A stretch of DNA of 64,000 nucleotides, from the NCBI GenBank assembly GCA_035341015.1, contig DAOQUL010000003.1, positions 1 to 64,000 on the forward strand, read 5' to 3'. This DNA comes from JAKQIM01 sp029557965 (lineage in GTDB: Bacteria; Chloroflexota; Anaerolineae; Anaerolineales; UBA4823). This document shows, piece after piece, positions 1-9,207 of the stretch (position 1 is the first letter of the stretch; every line of letters starts with the position of its first letter). Made by a program: the position numbers and the translations under genes. Below the pieces are notes generated by a model. That model worked only from the letters and a program-made list of their open reading frames with translations, was not told the origin of the DNA and searched no databases.

Positions 1-20
1 CACACTTTCTTTAAACGCGA

Positions 21-57
21 AAGGGGCTGCCCATATTTACTTTTTGGACAGCCCCTT
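21..57. terminator. Hairpin terminator, probably bidirectional
   Basis: Nearly perfect 12-bp stem (21-32 with 46-57, one C/A mismatch) around a 13-nt loop, followed on the plus strand by a run of five T. It lies 25 bp past the stop of the DUF3048 gene (minus) and would also end a plus-strand transcript entering from outside the window. Confidence 0.75.
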
Positions 58-82
58 TTTGATTCTTTGTGGATTTTGCCAA

Positions 83-1309
83 TCAGGGCAGGTTGAAGGC
101 CCAGCGCCAGGTGCCCTCCTCGGGCTGGGTGAGGGCTGAGGCCTGGCCGATGACCTGGAACCAGGTGTTGCCGGGTTTGAAGGGGTAGGCGCTGCCATCG
201 GGGTAGGTCAGGTACAGCACCGAGTTGGTGGTGGGGCGGTTCCAGGTCACTTCGTAGACCTGGCCGTCGCGGAAGGCGTAAGCATTTCCGGTGCCGCTGA
301 GCAAGATCTCGATGATCTCGTTGGGGGGGCGCTGGAAATACTCGTGGCGGGCCACGATGACCACCACGTTCTGCGCACTGACCTGCTCGTCGTTCAGGCG
401 GTCGGTGAGCGGGGCGTATTCTTCGCCCTGACCCTGGTCGTAAACGTTATCCTGGAAGCGCAGGTAGGCCCCGCTGGCGGGGTCATAATCCCAGCGCACG
501 TAGCTGTCGCCAGAGTAGCGCACGTAGAGCTGGCTGCCCTCTGCTCCATCGGCCGGCGTGGCGGTGTTGAAGGTCATGCCGGCCAGATCCTGGCGGCCGT
601 TTTCGACGCCCAGGGCTGTGAAGTGCTGGCTGATGGCCTGGGTGCTGCCGAGCAGGTAGTTGCCGCCGGTGGGCTCAAAGCGGCAGAGCGGGGTGGAGGC
701 GGTGGGCGGGCAGCTTGCCAATGCGCCTTCTAGCAGCAGGCGGTTGGAGTACTCGGCATTGAACAGGCGTTGGTTGATCAGTTGATCGGCGCTGCCGTAG
801 GCGAAAACGCTCTGGTACATGCGCACCAGCTCGTGGTCTGGCAGGCGGCCTGAGCGGATGGGGCCGATCAGCTCGGCATCGTTGCCGTAGAAGATGGCGT
901 GGAAGCGGGTGTAGCCGCCGTTGTGGTAGTAATCGTACACAATATCGGCCAGCGAGATGCCCCAGGCCGGGCGGTTGGAGCGCGGCACGATGTTGATCTT
1001 GGCCGCGATCGGGCGGCGATCCAGCAGGCTGGGGTCGGCAGGGGGCAGGCCGGTGAGCGGGTTGATATCCAGGGGCATGTTCTGCGGCCCGTAGATCACC
1101 GGGGCCGGGGTATCGGTGGGCGGCGCGGTGGTGGCGCTGGGGGCCAGGGTGGGCGTTTCGGTGGGCGGCACCGGGCTGGGGGTGTGGGTGCTGGTGGCCG
1201 CGGGCGCGGGGATGGTGGGTTCGAGGGTGGCGGTGGGGGCGGGGGTGGCTTGCCCACAGGCTGCCAGCAGCAGCAGGGCTGCCAGGCCGATCAGGATACG
1301 TTTGGTCAT
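83..1309 (-). CDS. DUF3048-domain lipoprotein
   Basis: A 408-aa protein anticipated to be lipid-anchored outside the cytoplasmic membrane. The start at 1309 is chosen because GGAGGT sits five bases upstream and the protein then begins with a lipoprotein signal peptide ending in LLAAC (Cys18); the longer frame up to 1387 would run across the promoter. A Pro/Thr-rich linker (about 20-70) is followed by a DUF3048 domain, recognised from the segment with HNGGYTRFHAIFYG and IGPIRSGR. DUF3048 proteins occur in Gram-positives and Chloroflexota; their function is unknown, so none is assigned. It is monocistronic and divergent from the DUF2085 gene. Confidence 0.85.
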   Translation of the reverse strand: MTKRILIGLAALLLLAACGQATPAPTATLEPTIPAPAATSTHTPSPVPPTETPTLAPSATTAPPTDTPAPVIYGPQNMPLDINPLTGLPPADPSLLDRRPIAAKINIVPRSNRPAWGISLADIVYDYYHNGGYTRFHAIFYGNDAELIGPIRSGRLPDHELVRMYQSVFAYGSADQLINQRLFNAEYSNRLLLEGALASCPPTASTPLCRFEPTGGNYLLGSTQAISQHFTALGVENGRQDLAGMTFNTATPADGAEGSQLYVRYSGDSYVRWDYDPASGAYLRFQDNVYDQGQGEEYAPLTDRLNDEQVSAQNVVVIVARHEYFQRPPNEIIEILLSGTGNAYAFRDGQVYEVTWNRPTTNSVLYLTYPDGSAYPFKPGNTWFQVIGQASALTQPEEGTWRWAFNLP

Positions 1310-1339
1310 TTTTACCTCCAAGGTGTTCATTGAGCGGAT

Positions 1340-1368
1340 ATCATACCGCATTTGGTTTTCTTTGCCAA
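1340..1368 (-). promoter_or_regulatory. Sigma-70-like promoter of the DUF3048 gene
   Basis: TTGGCA (1363-1368) and TATGAT (1340-1345) on the minus strand, separated by 17 bp, about 30 bp upstream of the chosen start. Confidence 0.7.
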
Positions 1369-1391
1369 TCTGGGGATCGGCAATCAATTGC

Positions 1392-1419
1392 TTGCTTTTT
1401 TGTTAAAAAGCCCTATAAT
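1392..1419 (+). promoter_or_regulatory. Sigma-70-like promoter of the DUF2085 gene
   Basis: TTGCTT (1392-1397), 16-bp spacer, TATAAT (1414-1419). The ATG at 1428 is only 8 bases past the -10 box, so the transcript would be leaderless or nearly so; no Shine-Dalgarno sequence is present. Confidence 0.65.
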
Positions 1420-1427
1420 CAGGTGTT

Positions 1428-2264
1428 ATGGAGCACGTAAAACAGGCCGGCAACATGGCGCGACCATCTTGGAAATGGATCGTATATATTGTAGTGGCAC
1501 TGATGTTGTTGGGATGGGTTTTGAATGTTCCGGCCGGCCTTTTGGGCAAGGCGGATGCGGTGGGGTATGCAGTTTGTCACCGGATTGATGAACGCTCCTT
1601 TCACATAGGGGAACGGGCGCTGCCTTTGTGTGTCCGCTGCAGCGGACAATACCTGGGGGCCGGGCTGGGCCTGGCTTACCAGTTTGCCATTGGCCGCCGG
1701 CGCACGGGTTGGCCGAGCCGGCTGGCCCTGGCCCTTTTTGCTTTGTTTGTGGTGGCTTACGGTATCGATGGGGTGAATTCTTACATCCACCTGCCTCCCC
1801 TGATGGCGGCTTTCCCTGAGCTGCCGCGTTTGTACGAGCCCAATAACATCCTGCGCCTGTTCACCGGCACGGGGGTGGGGCTGGGGGTGGCGGCTTTGCT
1901 TTATCCGGCTTTTCACAGCGCGGTGTGGAAGCAGAGCGACCCTCGCCCGGCCTTGGGCGGGCTGCGGGAGCTGGGTGGTTTGTTGGCGTTGGCTGTTGGT
2001 CTGGACCTGTTGGTCTTGACCGAAAGTGTGTGGGTGCTTTACCCGCTGGCGTTGTTCAGCACGGGTACTGTGCTGGTGCTTTTGACGGTTGTCTATGCCA
2101 TGATCTTTGTGATGGCATTCCGGAAAGAGAACCATTTTGAAAACTTGAGAGAACTGGCCCTGCCACTGGTGGGCGGTTTTGGGTGCGCGCTGGCGCAGAT
2201 TGCGCTGCTGGACCTGGGCCGCTACTGGCTGACCGGGACGTGGGCGGGGTTCTTCTCGGGTTAA
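1428..2264 (+). CDS. DUF2085 family membrane protein
   Basis: A 278-aa integral membrane protein with an N-terminal membrane segment (about 17-37) and several further hydrophobic helices. The DUF2085 signature is visible as a Cys-His-Arg triplet (50-52) and a Cys-x2-Cys pair (68, 71) in the segment ending LCVRCSGQYLG, which could bind a metal. The function of the family is not known. The start at ATG 1428 follows a TATAAT box by 8 bases, arguing for a leaderless mRNA; an internal ATG at 1455 is possible but has no better signal. It heads a plus-strand run of four small membrane protein genes with short gaps. Confidence 0.8.
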   Translation: MEHVKQAGNMARPSWKWIVYIVVALMLLGWVLNVPAGLLGKADAVGYAVCHRIDERSFHIGERALPLCVRCSGQYLGAGLGLAYQFAIGRRRTGWPSRLALALFALFVVAYGIDGVNSYIHLPPLMAAFPELPRLYEPNNILRLFTGTGVGLGVAALLYPAFHSAVWKQSDPRPALGGLRELGGLLALAVGLDLLVLTESVWVLYPLALFSTGTVLVLLTVVYAMIFVMAFRKENHFENLRELALPLVGGFGCALAQIALLDLGRYWLTGTWAGFFSG

Positions 2265-2292
2265 GTTCGTTCTACGAGAAAGGTTGTGTAAG

Positions 2293-2874
2293 ATGGATGT
2301 ACTTGGGGTTTTTTCGGCTTTTGGTCTTTCAGCCAGCGCGGGGTTGAACGCATATATCCCGCTGTTGGTGGTGGCTTTGATGGGCAAGTTCACCGGCCTG
2401 ATCAAGCTCAGCGCGCCCTGGGATGCGCTGACCAACTGGTGGGTGATCGGCCTGCTGGTGGTGCTTTCGGTGGTAGAGTTCTTCGCGGATAAGGTTCCGG
2501 CGGTCAACCACGTCAACGACATCATCCAGACCTTCATCCGCCCGGCAGCGGGGGCCGTCTTGTTTGCAGCCAGCGCCCAGGTGGTGACGGATGTCAACCC
2601 GGTCCTGTCGATGGTGATGGGGGTGCTGGTGGCGGGCGGCGTGCATGCCGTGAAGTCGGCAGCGGTGCGCCCGATGGTGACTGCCACCACAGGCGGGGCG
2701 GCGAATACGCCGGTCTCGATCGCAGAAGATGTGCTCTCGACCATTCTATCTCTCACGGCGGCAGTGATGCCGATTTTGATCGGGGCGATCATTTTAATGG
2801 TGATCGTGCTGGCCATCTGGCTGATCTGGCGACGGGTGAGTGCAGAACGTGCTTTGGCAAATCGAGTAAAATAA
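2293..2874 (+). CDS. DUF4126 family membrane protein
   Basis: A 193-aa hydrophobic protein with about four to five membrane segments. The order GLNAYIPLL near the N-terminus, VVEFFADKVPAVNH in the middle and a central Gly/Ala-rich helix with HAVKSAAVRP matches DUF4126. Start ATG 2293 was preferred over TTG 2284 because an A/G-rich GAAAGG element lies about ten bases upstream. Function unknown. Gap of 28 bp from the DUF2085 gene and 16 bp to the next gene suggest one transcript. Confidence 0.78.
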   Translation: MDVLGVFSAFGLSASAGLNAYIPLLVVALMGKFTGLIKLSAPWDALTNWWVIGLLVVLSVVEFFADKVPAVNHVNDIIQTFIRPAAGAVLFAASAQVVTDVNPVLSMVMGVLVAGGVHAVKSAAVRPMVTATTGGAANTPVSIAEDVLSTILSLTAAVMPILIGAIILMVIVLAIWLIWRRVSAERALANRVK

Positions 2875-2890
2875 TACATGGAGGTTCACA

Positions 2891-3253
2891 ATGTCTTACG
2901 ATAATAATTATTCATCAAGCGGCGCCCCCGTCGCACCACCCAATAATACGATGGCGGTCATCAGCCTGATCGCCGGTTTGTTGGGGCTGTCGATCCTGCC
3001 GACGATTGGCAGTATTGCGGCATTGATCACCGGCTACATGGCGAAGAACGAGATCCGCGCCAGCGGTGGTGCACAGGGCGGCGAGGGGATGGCAACCGCC
3101 GGAATCATCTTGGGCTGGATTGGCGTTGGGCTGACGGTTGTGGGCCTGTGCATTGCCTGCTTCTTCATCCTGCTGCCGCTGGTCTTGGTGCCCTTGGGCC
3201 TTTCGATGGAGGAGTATAACTGGCTGATGCCAGCTTTGCTGAACGTGTTCTAG
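2891..3253 (+). CDS. DUF4190 family membrane protein
   Basis: A 120-aa protein with a short polar Asn/Ser/Pro-rich N-terminus and two membrane helices flanking a loop with GYMAKNEIRASGG, typical of DUF4190. A GGAGG box lies seven bases before ATG 2891. These proteins are small membrane proteins of unknown role, often encoded beside other envelope proteins. Probably co-transcribed with the DUF4126 gene upstream and the small Cys-rich peptide downstream. Confidence 0.75.
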   Translation: MSYDNNYSSSGAPVAPPNNTMAVISLIAGLLGLSILPTIGSIAALITGYMAKNEIRASGGAQGGEGMATAGIILGWIGVGLTVVGLCIACFFILLPLVLVPLGLSMEEYNWLMPALLNVF

Positions 3254-3288
3254 CACCATCATTCTCAATTCATTGTATGGAGGTTAAC

Positions 3289-3489
3289 ATGGATAATTTT
3301 GGTACCCCAATCACCCCGATGCCCGCCGAACCGAAGAAGAATAACACGACCATGATCATTATCATCGTGGTGGTTGTGCTTCTGCTGTGCTGCTGCTGTG
3401 CCCTGGCGGCGGTGCTGTGGCAGTATGGCGACGCGATCCTGTACGAACTGGAAAACATGACGCGCACCCTGTTCAACCTGGTGATCTAG
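3289..3489 (+). CDS. Small single-pass membrane protein with a Cys4 run
   Basis: A 66-aa protein with one long membrane helix (about 21-45) made of Ile/Val/Leu and a run of four consecutive cysteines at 34-37. Start ATG 3289 is set by a GGAGG box at 3279-3283. The short N-terminus is Pro-rich and the C-terminus is polar. It is the last gene of the four-gene membrane run and is followed at once by a strong terminator. I do not recognise a family; the cysteines could be acylated or form disulfides. Confidence 0.65.
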   Translation: MDNFGTPITPMPAEPKKNNTTMIIIIVVVVLLLCCCCALAAVLWQYGDAILYELENMTRTLFNLVI

Positions 3490-3514
3490 TTTTGTAAACA
3501 TCGATAAGGGAATG

Positions 3515-3554
3515 AGGGTGTTTTGTGCAGGTGGGCATTGGCACAAAACACCCT
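3515..3554 (+). terminator. Intrinsic terminator after the small membrane protein operon
   Basis: Perfect 14-bp inverted repeat (3515-3528 and 3541-3554) with a 12-nt loop, followed by a pyrimidine-rich tract. It closes the plus-strand run 1428-3489. Confidence 0.8.
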
Positions 3555-3568
3555 GGTTCTCTCTTCTT

Positions 3569-3609
3569 GACAGCCCGGCCATTGAAATGGGGGAATGCGG
3601 CAGGCTGTC
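3569..3609 (-). terminator. Probable terminator of the 3619-4440 lipoprotein gene
   Basis: Seven-base inverted repeat (3569-3575 and 3603-3609) located just past the stop codon of the minus-strand lipoprotein gene; loop is long and the U tract is poor, so confidence is limited. Confidence 0.4.
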
Positions 3610-3618
3610 TTGTATGGT

Positions 3619-4440
3619 TTAGCGCATCCCGGTGTTGTAGTTGATCGTCACCGGTGTGAATGCACCCTCTTGCACAATCACAGTTTGTTCGGCCGCCTTG
3701 GGGTAGGGATTCCCGTTTTCGGGCTGTAAAGTATAGCTTCCTGGGGGCAGGGTGACCTTGAAGAAGCCCTGGCTGTCGCTTTCGAAGACGGTGACCAGGC
3801 TGCCGCTGCTATCCAGCACCAGCACGCTGGCCTGGTAGGGTTTATCGAGGCAGTCGGGGTTATCCAGGGTGACGGGCCCGGCGCAGTTGGGGCTGATCAG
3901 GATCTGGCCTGTGATGCCATTTTGGCCCGCGGCGGGCGGCAGGAGGCGGTAATTTGAGCCATCCTGGTTGGTGCGGCATTCGTATTCACCTTGGGGTGTG
4001 GTGAACACGAGGCGATAGCCGGGCACCATCACATCGGCGCACATCATGCCACGCACTTGAACGCCCAGGCAAGAATTGGGCCACATGGTTTCGGTGGATT
4101 CTTTCAACAGCACCTGGGCTGTATCCACGGCCAGTTCTTGGGCCAGCTTTTCTTGCAGGGTCGAGACGAAATCGGGCAGGTTGGCTGCCTGCTGGGTGGC
4201 CAGGTTGAGCGCGGCCTGGCTGGGAGGGGTGCCCGGCTGGGGGGTGGGACGGCTGGCAGGCGGGGTGGCCGTGGGGCTGGCGGCTGTTTCGTCACCGCTG
4301 CTGCCGGCGGCCTCGGTCACCTTGATGGTTGGCACCAGGCTGCCGCTGGGGACGCTGCCGGCCTGGGGCGCGACGGCGCAGGCCCCCAGTAAGATTGACA
4401 GCAGGGTGAGGATGATGAACCAATCGATTTTCTTAGACAT
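3619..4440 (-). CDS. Lipoprotein with carboxypeptidase-regulatory-like domain
   Basis: A 273-aa protein whose first 21 residues form a lipoprotein signal ending LLGAC. The start at 4440 is fixed by GGAGG at 4447-4451; a longer frame exists but has no signal. A Thr/Pro/Ala-rich linker follows. The middle carries a segment around WPNSCLGVQVRGMMC with two conserved-looking cysteines and a Gly-Tyr core, then a C-terminal beta-sandwich of the carboxypeptidase regulatory-like type (the stretch with GFFKVTLPPGSYTL). Such domains are structural in surface proteins. No enzymatic motif is visible. It lies just downstream of the thiamine transport operon but after a 79-bp gap, and need not be part of it. 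Confidence 0.7.
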   Translation of the reverse strand: MSKKIDWFIILTLLSILLGACAVAPQAGSVPSGSLVPTIKVTEAAGSSGDETAASPTATPPASRPTPQPGTPPSQAALNLATQQAANLPDFVSTLQEKLAQELAVDTAQVLLKESTETMWPNSCLGVQVRGMMCADVMVPGYRLVFTTPQGEYECRTNQDGSNYRLLPPAAGQNGITGQILISPNCAGPVTLDNPDCLDKPYQASVLVLDSSGSLVTVFESDSQGFFKVTLPPGSYTLQPENGNPYPKAAEQTVIVQEGAFTPVTINYNTGMR

Positions 4441-4519
4441 AATCTGCCTCCATGAGCCTCTTGGCCCGAATTCACGTTGTGTTATGTAGACGCCCGGGGC
4501 AAAGAAATGGTTCCGGGGC

Positions 4520-5563
<1,044 letters not shown>

Positions 5564-5573
5564 GGGCGGGTCC

Positions 5574-7316
5574 TTAGAATTCTCCCACATCGGCAATGCG
5601 CAGGCGTTCGATAGCCAGGATGCCGGTGCTGGTGATGAGCATCAAGATGGTGCTGAGGGCCAGGGCCTGCCCATAGTTCAGGCCGCCGGGCTGGCCCAAG
5701 AAGCGGTAAATTGCTACCGGCACGGTGGGGAATTCGGGGCGGGCGATAAGGGCGGTAGCGCCAAACTCGCCCAGGGAGATGGTGAAGGCATAGGTGGCGG
5801 CTACCAGCAGGGCGCGGCCCACCAGGGGGATGTCGATGTAGCGCAACACAGCCAGGGGCGGCGCGCCGAGCATGGCGGCGGCCTGGTGCAGGCGGGGGCG
5901 GATGGCGCGCAAGGCGGGCACCAGGCTGCGGATGACGAAGGGGAAGGCCACCAGGGTATGGGCCAGGGGGATGAGCAGCCAGGAAGCGCGCAGGTCGAGG
6001 GGGGGCTCATCCAGGGCAACGATGAAGCCCAGGCCCAGGGTGACGGCTGAGGTGCCCAGGGGCAGCATGAGCAGGGGGTCGAGCAGGCGGTTGAGCAGTA
6101 GGTGGGGGTGGCGCGCCAGGGCCCATGCGGCGGGCAGGCCAAGGCTGAGCGCCAGGAGGACGGTGGCGCCGGCATAGCCCAGCGAAATGCCAATGGCGGT
6201 GGCAGGTGGGGCGTAAAAGAGCGATTGGCGGCGGTTGATGCTGAGCTGGCGGTAGAAATCGAGGGTCAGGCCGGGGGCCTGGGTGCCTTGCTGGTTGCGT
6301 TCGGGCTCCAGGCGGGTGACCGAGCGCAGGGCCAGGGCGCCCAGGGGGGCGGTCAAGAGGCCCAGCATGGCGGCGACCACCACCCCCGCCAGGAGGCGGC
6401 TGCGCCAGGTGAGGAGGCGCTTTTGGGTGTAGGTGCGTGGGCGCAGGCCCAGGGGCCGCGCCAGGCGGCCAGAGAGGCGAGTGTAGATGATGGTGAGGGC
6501 CAGGGTGCAGCCAAGCTGGAGCAGAGAGAGGCTGGCGGCCGTGGGCAGGTTGAACAGGTTGATGGCCTGGTAGTAGATCTCTACTTCAAGGGTGGCAAAG
6601 CGCGGCCCACCCAGCACCAGGATGACGCCGAAGGATGTGAAGTCAAAGATGAAGACCAGCAGGGCGGCGGCGGCGATGGCAGGCGATAGGAGCGGCAGGG
6701 TCACCCGGCGCAGGGCCTGCCAGGGTGTGGCCCCCAGCACCTGGGCAGCTTGTCCCAGGCGGGGGTCAAGGTGCGACCAGAAATCGCCCACGGTGCGCAG
6801 GACGATGGATGTGTTGTAAAAGACATGTGCCACCAGGATGGCTGCCAGGGTGTTGGTGAATTGAATGGGCGGCTGGGCCAGGTCAAAGAGGGCCATCAGG
6901 CCCAGGTTGACCCAGCCGTTGGTCCCCAGCAAGGCATTGAAGGCCGCGGCGACCACCAGGGTGGGCATGACGAAGGGGATGCCAGACAGGGCCTGCAAGA
7001 GGGCTTTGCCGCGGAACTGGTAGCGGGCCAGCAGGTAGGCGCCCGGCAGGCCAAAGGCAAGCGTCAGCAGGGTGGATAAGGCGGCCTGCCCCACGGTGAA
7101 GCCCAGCAAGCGCAGCACGTAGGGCGAGGTGATGGTTTGGATGAATGCCGCCGCCCAGTTCCCCTCATCCCTGGCGAAGCTGAGCTGCAAGATGCTGCCC
7201 AGGGGGTAGAAGAAGAACAACCCCAAAAAGGCCAGCGGCGCCAGCCAAAGCAGCCAGACCAGCCCGGCGCGCTTAGCGGAGGATGGTTTCAGTCCAGGCT
7301 TGGATCCATTGTTCAC
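5574..7316 (-). CDS. thiP: Thiamine ABC transporter permease, fused two-domain (ThiP-like)
   Basis: A 580-aa membrane protein made of two tandem MetI-like permease domains, about twelve helices in all. Each half has an EAA-type coupling loop: one around QVLGATPWQALRRVTLP in the first half and one around AAMLGAPPLAVLRYIDIP in the second. This fused architecture is typical of ThiP and of iron (FbpB-type) permeases; the TPP riboswitch and thiN upstream favour thiamine. The start at 7316 overlaps the 3' end of the binding-protein gene by 44 bp with no strong ribosome binding site, implying translational coupling. Confidence 0.83.
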   Translation of the reverse strand: MNNGSKPGLKPSSAKRAGLVWLLWLAPLAFLGLFFFYPLGSILQLSFARDEGNWAAAFIQTITSPYVLRLLGFTVGQAALSTLLTLAFGLPGAYLLARYQFRGKALLQALSGIPFVMPTLVVAAAFNALLGTNGWVNLGLMALFDLAQPPIQFTNTLAAILVAHVFYNTSIVLRTVGDFWSHLDPRLGQAAQVLGATPWQALRRVTLPLLSPAIAAAALLVFIFDFTSFGVILVLGGPRFATLEVEIYYQAINLFNLPTAASLSLLQLGCTLALTIIYTRLSGRLARPLGLRPRTYTQKRLLTWRSRLLAGVVVAAMLGLLTAPLGALALRSVTRLEPERNQQGTQAPGLTLDFYRQLSINRRQSLFYAPPATAIGISLGYAGATVLLALSLGLPAAWALARHPHLLLNRLLDPLLMLPLGTSAVTLGLGFIVALDEPPLDLRASWLLIPLAHTLVAFPFVIRSLVPALRAIRPRLHQAAAMLGAPPLAVLRYIDIPLVGRALLVAATYAFTISLGEFGATALIARPEFPTVPVAIYRFLGQPGGLNYGQALALSTILMLITSTGILAIERLRIADVGEF

Positions 7317-8313
7317 GGTTGGCTGCGATCTCCTCAGGGCTGATGGATGCGGGCCGGGCGGGGATATCTAAGAAGCGGGTGAAGGCATCGTCCAGTTGGG
7401 CCTGGGGGTTGACCGGGAAGACGAACATTTGCAGGGGCATGTCTTCTTGGAAGGCGACGGAGAGCATGAAGTCGACCCATTTTTCGGCCAGTTGGCGGTT
7501 GGGCGTGCCGCGCAAGATGCCCACGAATTCGATCTGCCGGAAGCAGGTATCGTCGGCGGTGACTGCGGCGGTGGGTGGGGTGTCGAGCGGCTCTTCGGCG
7601 TAGATTACCTCAAAGGGTGGGCTGGAGTTGTACGAGAGCACAATCGGCCGGCTGCCCCCCCAGCGGCTGAACTGGCTGTTGTAGGCGGTTTCCCAGTCGT
7701 TGACCACCAGCAGGTCGTTATCTACCAGGCCCTGCCAGTAATCTAGGTAACCCTCAGGGCCAAAGCGGCTGATGGTGGCGAGCAAGAAGGCCAGGCCCGG
7801 GGAGGAGGTGGCAGGGTTCTCGACCACCAGCAGACTTTTATATTGCGGTTCGAGCAGGTCTTCCAGGCTTTGCGGAACAGGAATGGCATGTTCTTCAAGG
7901 TAGGCGATATCGTAATTCAGGCACACGTCGCTATAATCGACCGGCAGGGCGCCGTTCTCGGGATCGAGCTTGAATTGATCGGGGATGGTGCTGAGCGCCG
8001 GGGCGTTGTAAGGCTCGAAGATGTCTTCATCCAGGGCACGGCTTAAGAAGGTGTTATCGACCCCGTAGAGCACGTCGGCCAGGGGGTTGTTCTTAGAAAG
8101 GATGGCCTTGTTGAGCGCAGAGCCGGTATCGCCGGAGGCGATGAACTGGACTTTGACGTTGTTGGCGGTTTCAAAGGCCGCGATCACATCTTCAGAAACG
8201 GCGAAGGAATCGTGTACCATCACGGTAAGGGTTTGCGGGCCGGCGGAGGTGGGGGCGGCGGTGCAAGCGGCCAGCAAGATACATACCAATACAAATAGGG
8301 GAAGCTTTTTCAT
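7273..8313 (-). CDS. thiB: Thiamine ABC transporter substrate-binding lipoprotein (ThiB-like)
   Basis: A 346-aa extracytoplasmic binding protein anchored by a lipoprotein signal (LLAAC, Cys17). The mature part begins with TLTVMVHDSFAVSEDVIAAFE and contains LADVLYGVDNTFLSRAL and a region near LVVENPATSSPGLAFLLATI, which match the ThiB/TbpA family of thiamine-binding proteins. The start codon overlaps the thiN stop as ATGA and GGAG lies ten bases upstream. Together with the permease and ATPase downstream it forms a complete importer. Confidence 0.87.
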   Translation of the reverse strand: MKKLPLFVLVCILLAACTAAPTSAGPQTLTVMVHDSFAVSEDVIAAFETANNVKVQFIASGDTGSALNKAILSKNNPLADVLYGVDNTFLSRALDEDIFEPYNAPALSTIPDQFKLDPENGALPVDYSDVCLNYDIAYLEEHAIPVPQSLEDLLEPQYKSLLVVENPATSSPGLAFLLATISRFGPEGYLDYWQGLVDNDLLVVNDWETAYNSQFSRWGGSRPIVLSYNSSPPFEVIYAEEPLDTPPTAAVTADDTCFRQIEFVGILRGTPNRQLAEKWVDFMLSVAFQEDMPLQMFVFPVNPQAQLDDAFTRFLDIPARPASISPEEIAANREQWIQAWTETILR

Positions 8314-8993
8314 TTACAGTTACTCTCCTTTGATGGGTGGGTGGGGGAATGGATCAGGATGCATACCAATAAACCTTCTTGCAGGGTCAGGCTGGCGTGT
8401 TCTTCTAGAAATACGTTGCTGACCCCGCGCGGCGAGCCGAATTCAAGGGTGCCGTCGTTGAGGGGGTATTCCAGGCCAAAGGTGGTGATGCCCCGCGCCG
8501 GCCCGCATAGCGGCAAAAGGGAAAGGGTATCGCGGGGTTGGCCGTAAAAGTGGTGCTGTTGGCCGGGTTGAAGGAGGCAGATCTCTTGTAGGCCGTCGAT
8601 GAGGCGGATATCTAGGGCGCGGTAGGCGGGATGGGCCATCAGGAAGAGATTGGCAAGGGTCATATCCCAGCGCGCCCCCAGTGCGCCGTAGATGAGGACC
8701 TGTCCCGCGCCGCGGCGGAGGGCCTCGCTGAGGGCCAGTTCAAGGTCGGTTTCATCTTTGTGCTGGGGGTGGCGGATCAACTCGGCGCCTGCGGCCTGCA
8801 GGACCTGAAGCTGCTGGGGCTCAAGCGAATCAAAATCGCCGATCACCAAGTGGGGTGCCAGGCCCAACGCCAGGCAGTGCCTGGCGCCGCCATCGGCGGC
8901 GATCAGCAGGTCGCCGGGGGCGGGCTGGATGGCCGCGCCGGTAGAAAGGTGCAGTTGGCCGTTGGCAAAGATGATGGCACGCCTGGTTGACAT
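8310..8993 (-). CDS. thiN: Thiamine pyrophosphokinase
   Basis: A 227-aa cytoplasmic enzyme that transfers pyrophosphate from ATP to thiamine to make TPP. Family motifs are clear: IAADGGARHCLALGLAP, HLVIGDFDSL and HKDETDLELAL, the acidic clusters that bind Mg-ATP. Start ATG 8993 is set by AGGAGG (9004-9009) inside the riboswitch expression platform; a longer frame reaching 9182 only reads through the riboswitch. It is the first gene of the thiN-thiB-thiP-thiQ operon, so import and phosphorylation of thiamine are controlled together by TPP. Confidence 0.9.
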   Translation of the reverse strand: MSTRRAIIFANGQLHLSTGAAIQPAPGDLLIAADGGARHCLALGLAPHLVIGDFDSLEPQQLQVLQAAGAELIRHPQHKDETDLELALSEALRRGAGQVLIYGALGARWDMTLANLFLMAHPAYRALDIRLIDGLQEICLLQPGQQHHFYGQPRDTLSLLPLCGPARGITTFGLEYPLNDGTLEFGSPRGVSNVFLEEHASLTLQEGLLVCILIHSPTHPSKESNCK

Positions 8994-8998
8994 TAAAG

Positions 8999-9025
8999 AA
9001 AAACCTCCTGCCAGGCTGGAGGAGG
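8999..9025 (-). terminator. TPP riboswitch terminator / SD-sequestering hairpin
   Basis: On the minus strand CCTCCT (9025-9020) pairs with AGGAGG (9009-9004), followed by five U (9003-8999). The 3' arm is also the thiN ribosome binding site, so the hairpin can act as terminator and as SD block. Its 5' arm and loop (9010-9024) are complementary to the aptamer strand 9101-9116, giving a clear antiterminator. Confidence 0.75.
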
Positions 9026-9047
9026 GGTGGGGGTAGATGGCGCATGC

Positions 9048-9138
9048 AATTCCTCCGCCGGCATTATCCGGATCAGGTTCGCGGGTCGAGAGCTGTGGCT
9101 CTCCTCTCAGCCTGGCAAAACAGGCTCCCCGTGCAGGG
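9048..9138 (-). promoter_or_regulatory. TPP riboswitch (THI element)
   Basis: The minus strand carries all conserved blocks of the TPP aptamer in order: GGGGAGCC, GCCAGGCTGAGAGG, GACCC, GAACCTGATCCGGATAATGCC and GGCGGAGG. It lies between a consensus promoter and thiN. Binding of TPP is expected to lower expression of the thiamine uptake and phosphorylation operon. Confidence 0.96.
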
Positions 9139-9152
9139 TTACTGCAAGAAAG

Positions 9153-9182
9153 AGTATAAGCCCATCCTTTACAAATTGTCAA
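9153..9182 (-). promoter_or_regulatory. Promoter of the thiN-thiBPQ operon
   Basis: Minus strand TTGACA (9177-9182), 18-bp spacer, TATACT (9153-9158). Expected start of transcription near 9146, just before the riboswitch. Confidence 0.8.
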
Positions 9183-9207
9183 TATTGCAAGCCGGGGCGC
9201 AATCTAT

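Noticed and set aside
1081..1260. Repetitive G/T-rich tract as a possible satellite or CRISPR
   Set aside because: It encodes the Pro/Thr linker of the DUF3048 lipoprotein; similar tracts at 31720-31850, 33000-33080 and 48010-48230 encode linkers too. No spacers or regular repeats.
1419..2879. Long minus-strand open frame (486 codons) opposite the DUF2085 and DUF4126 genes
   Set aside because: It is a shadow of two membrane protein genes; its translation has no domain, low complexity and no ribosome site.
8994..9182. N-terminal extension of thiN
   Set aside because: The extra codons are the TPP riboswitch and expression platform; the ATG at 8993 has a proper SD.
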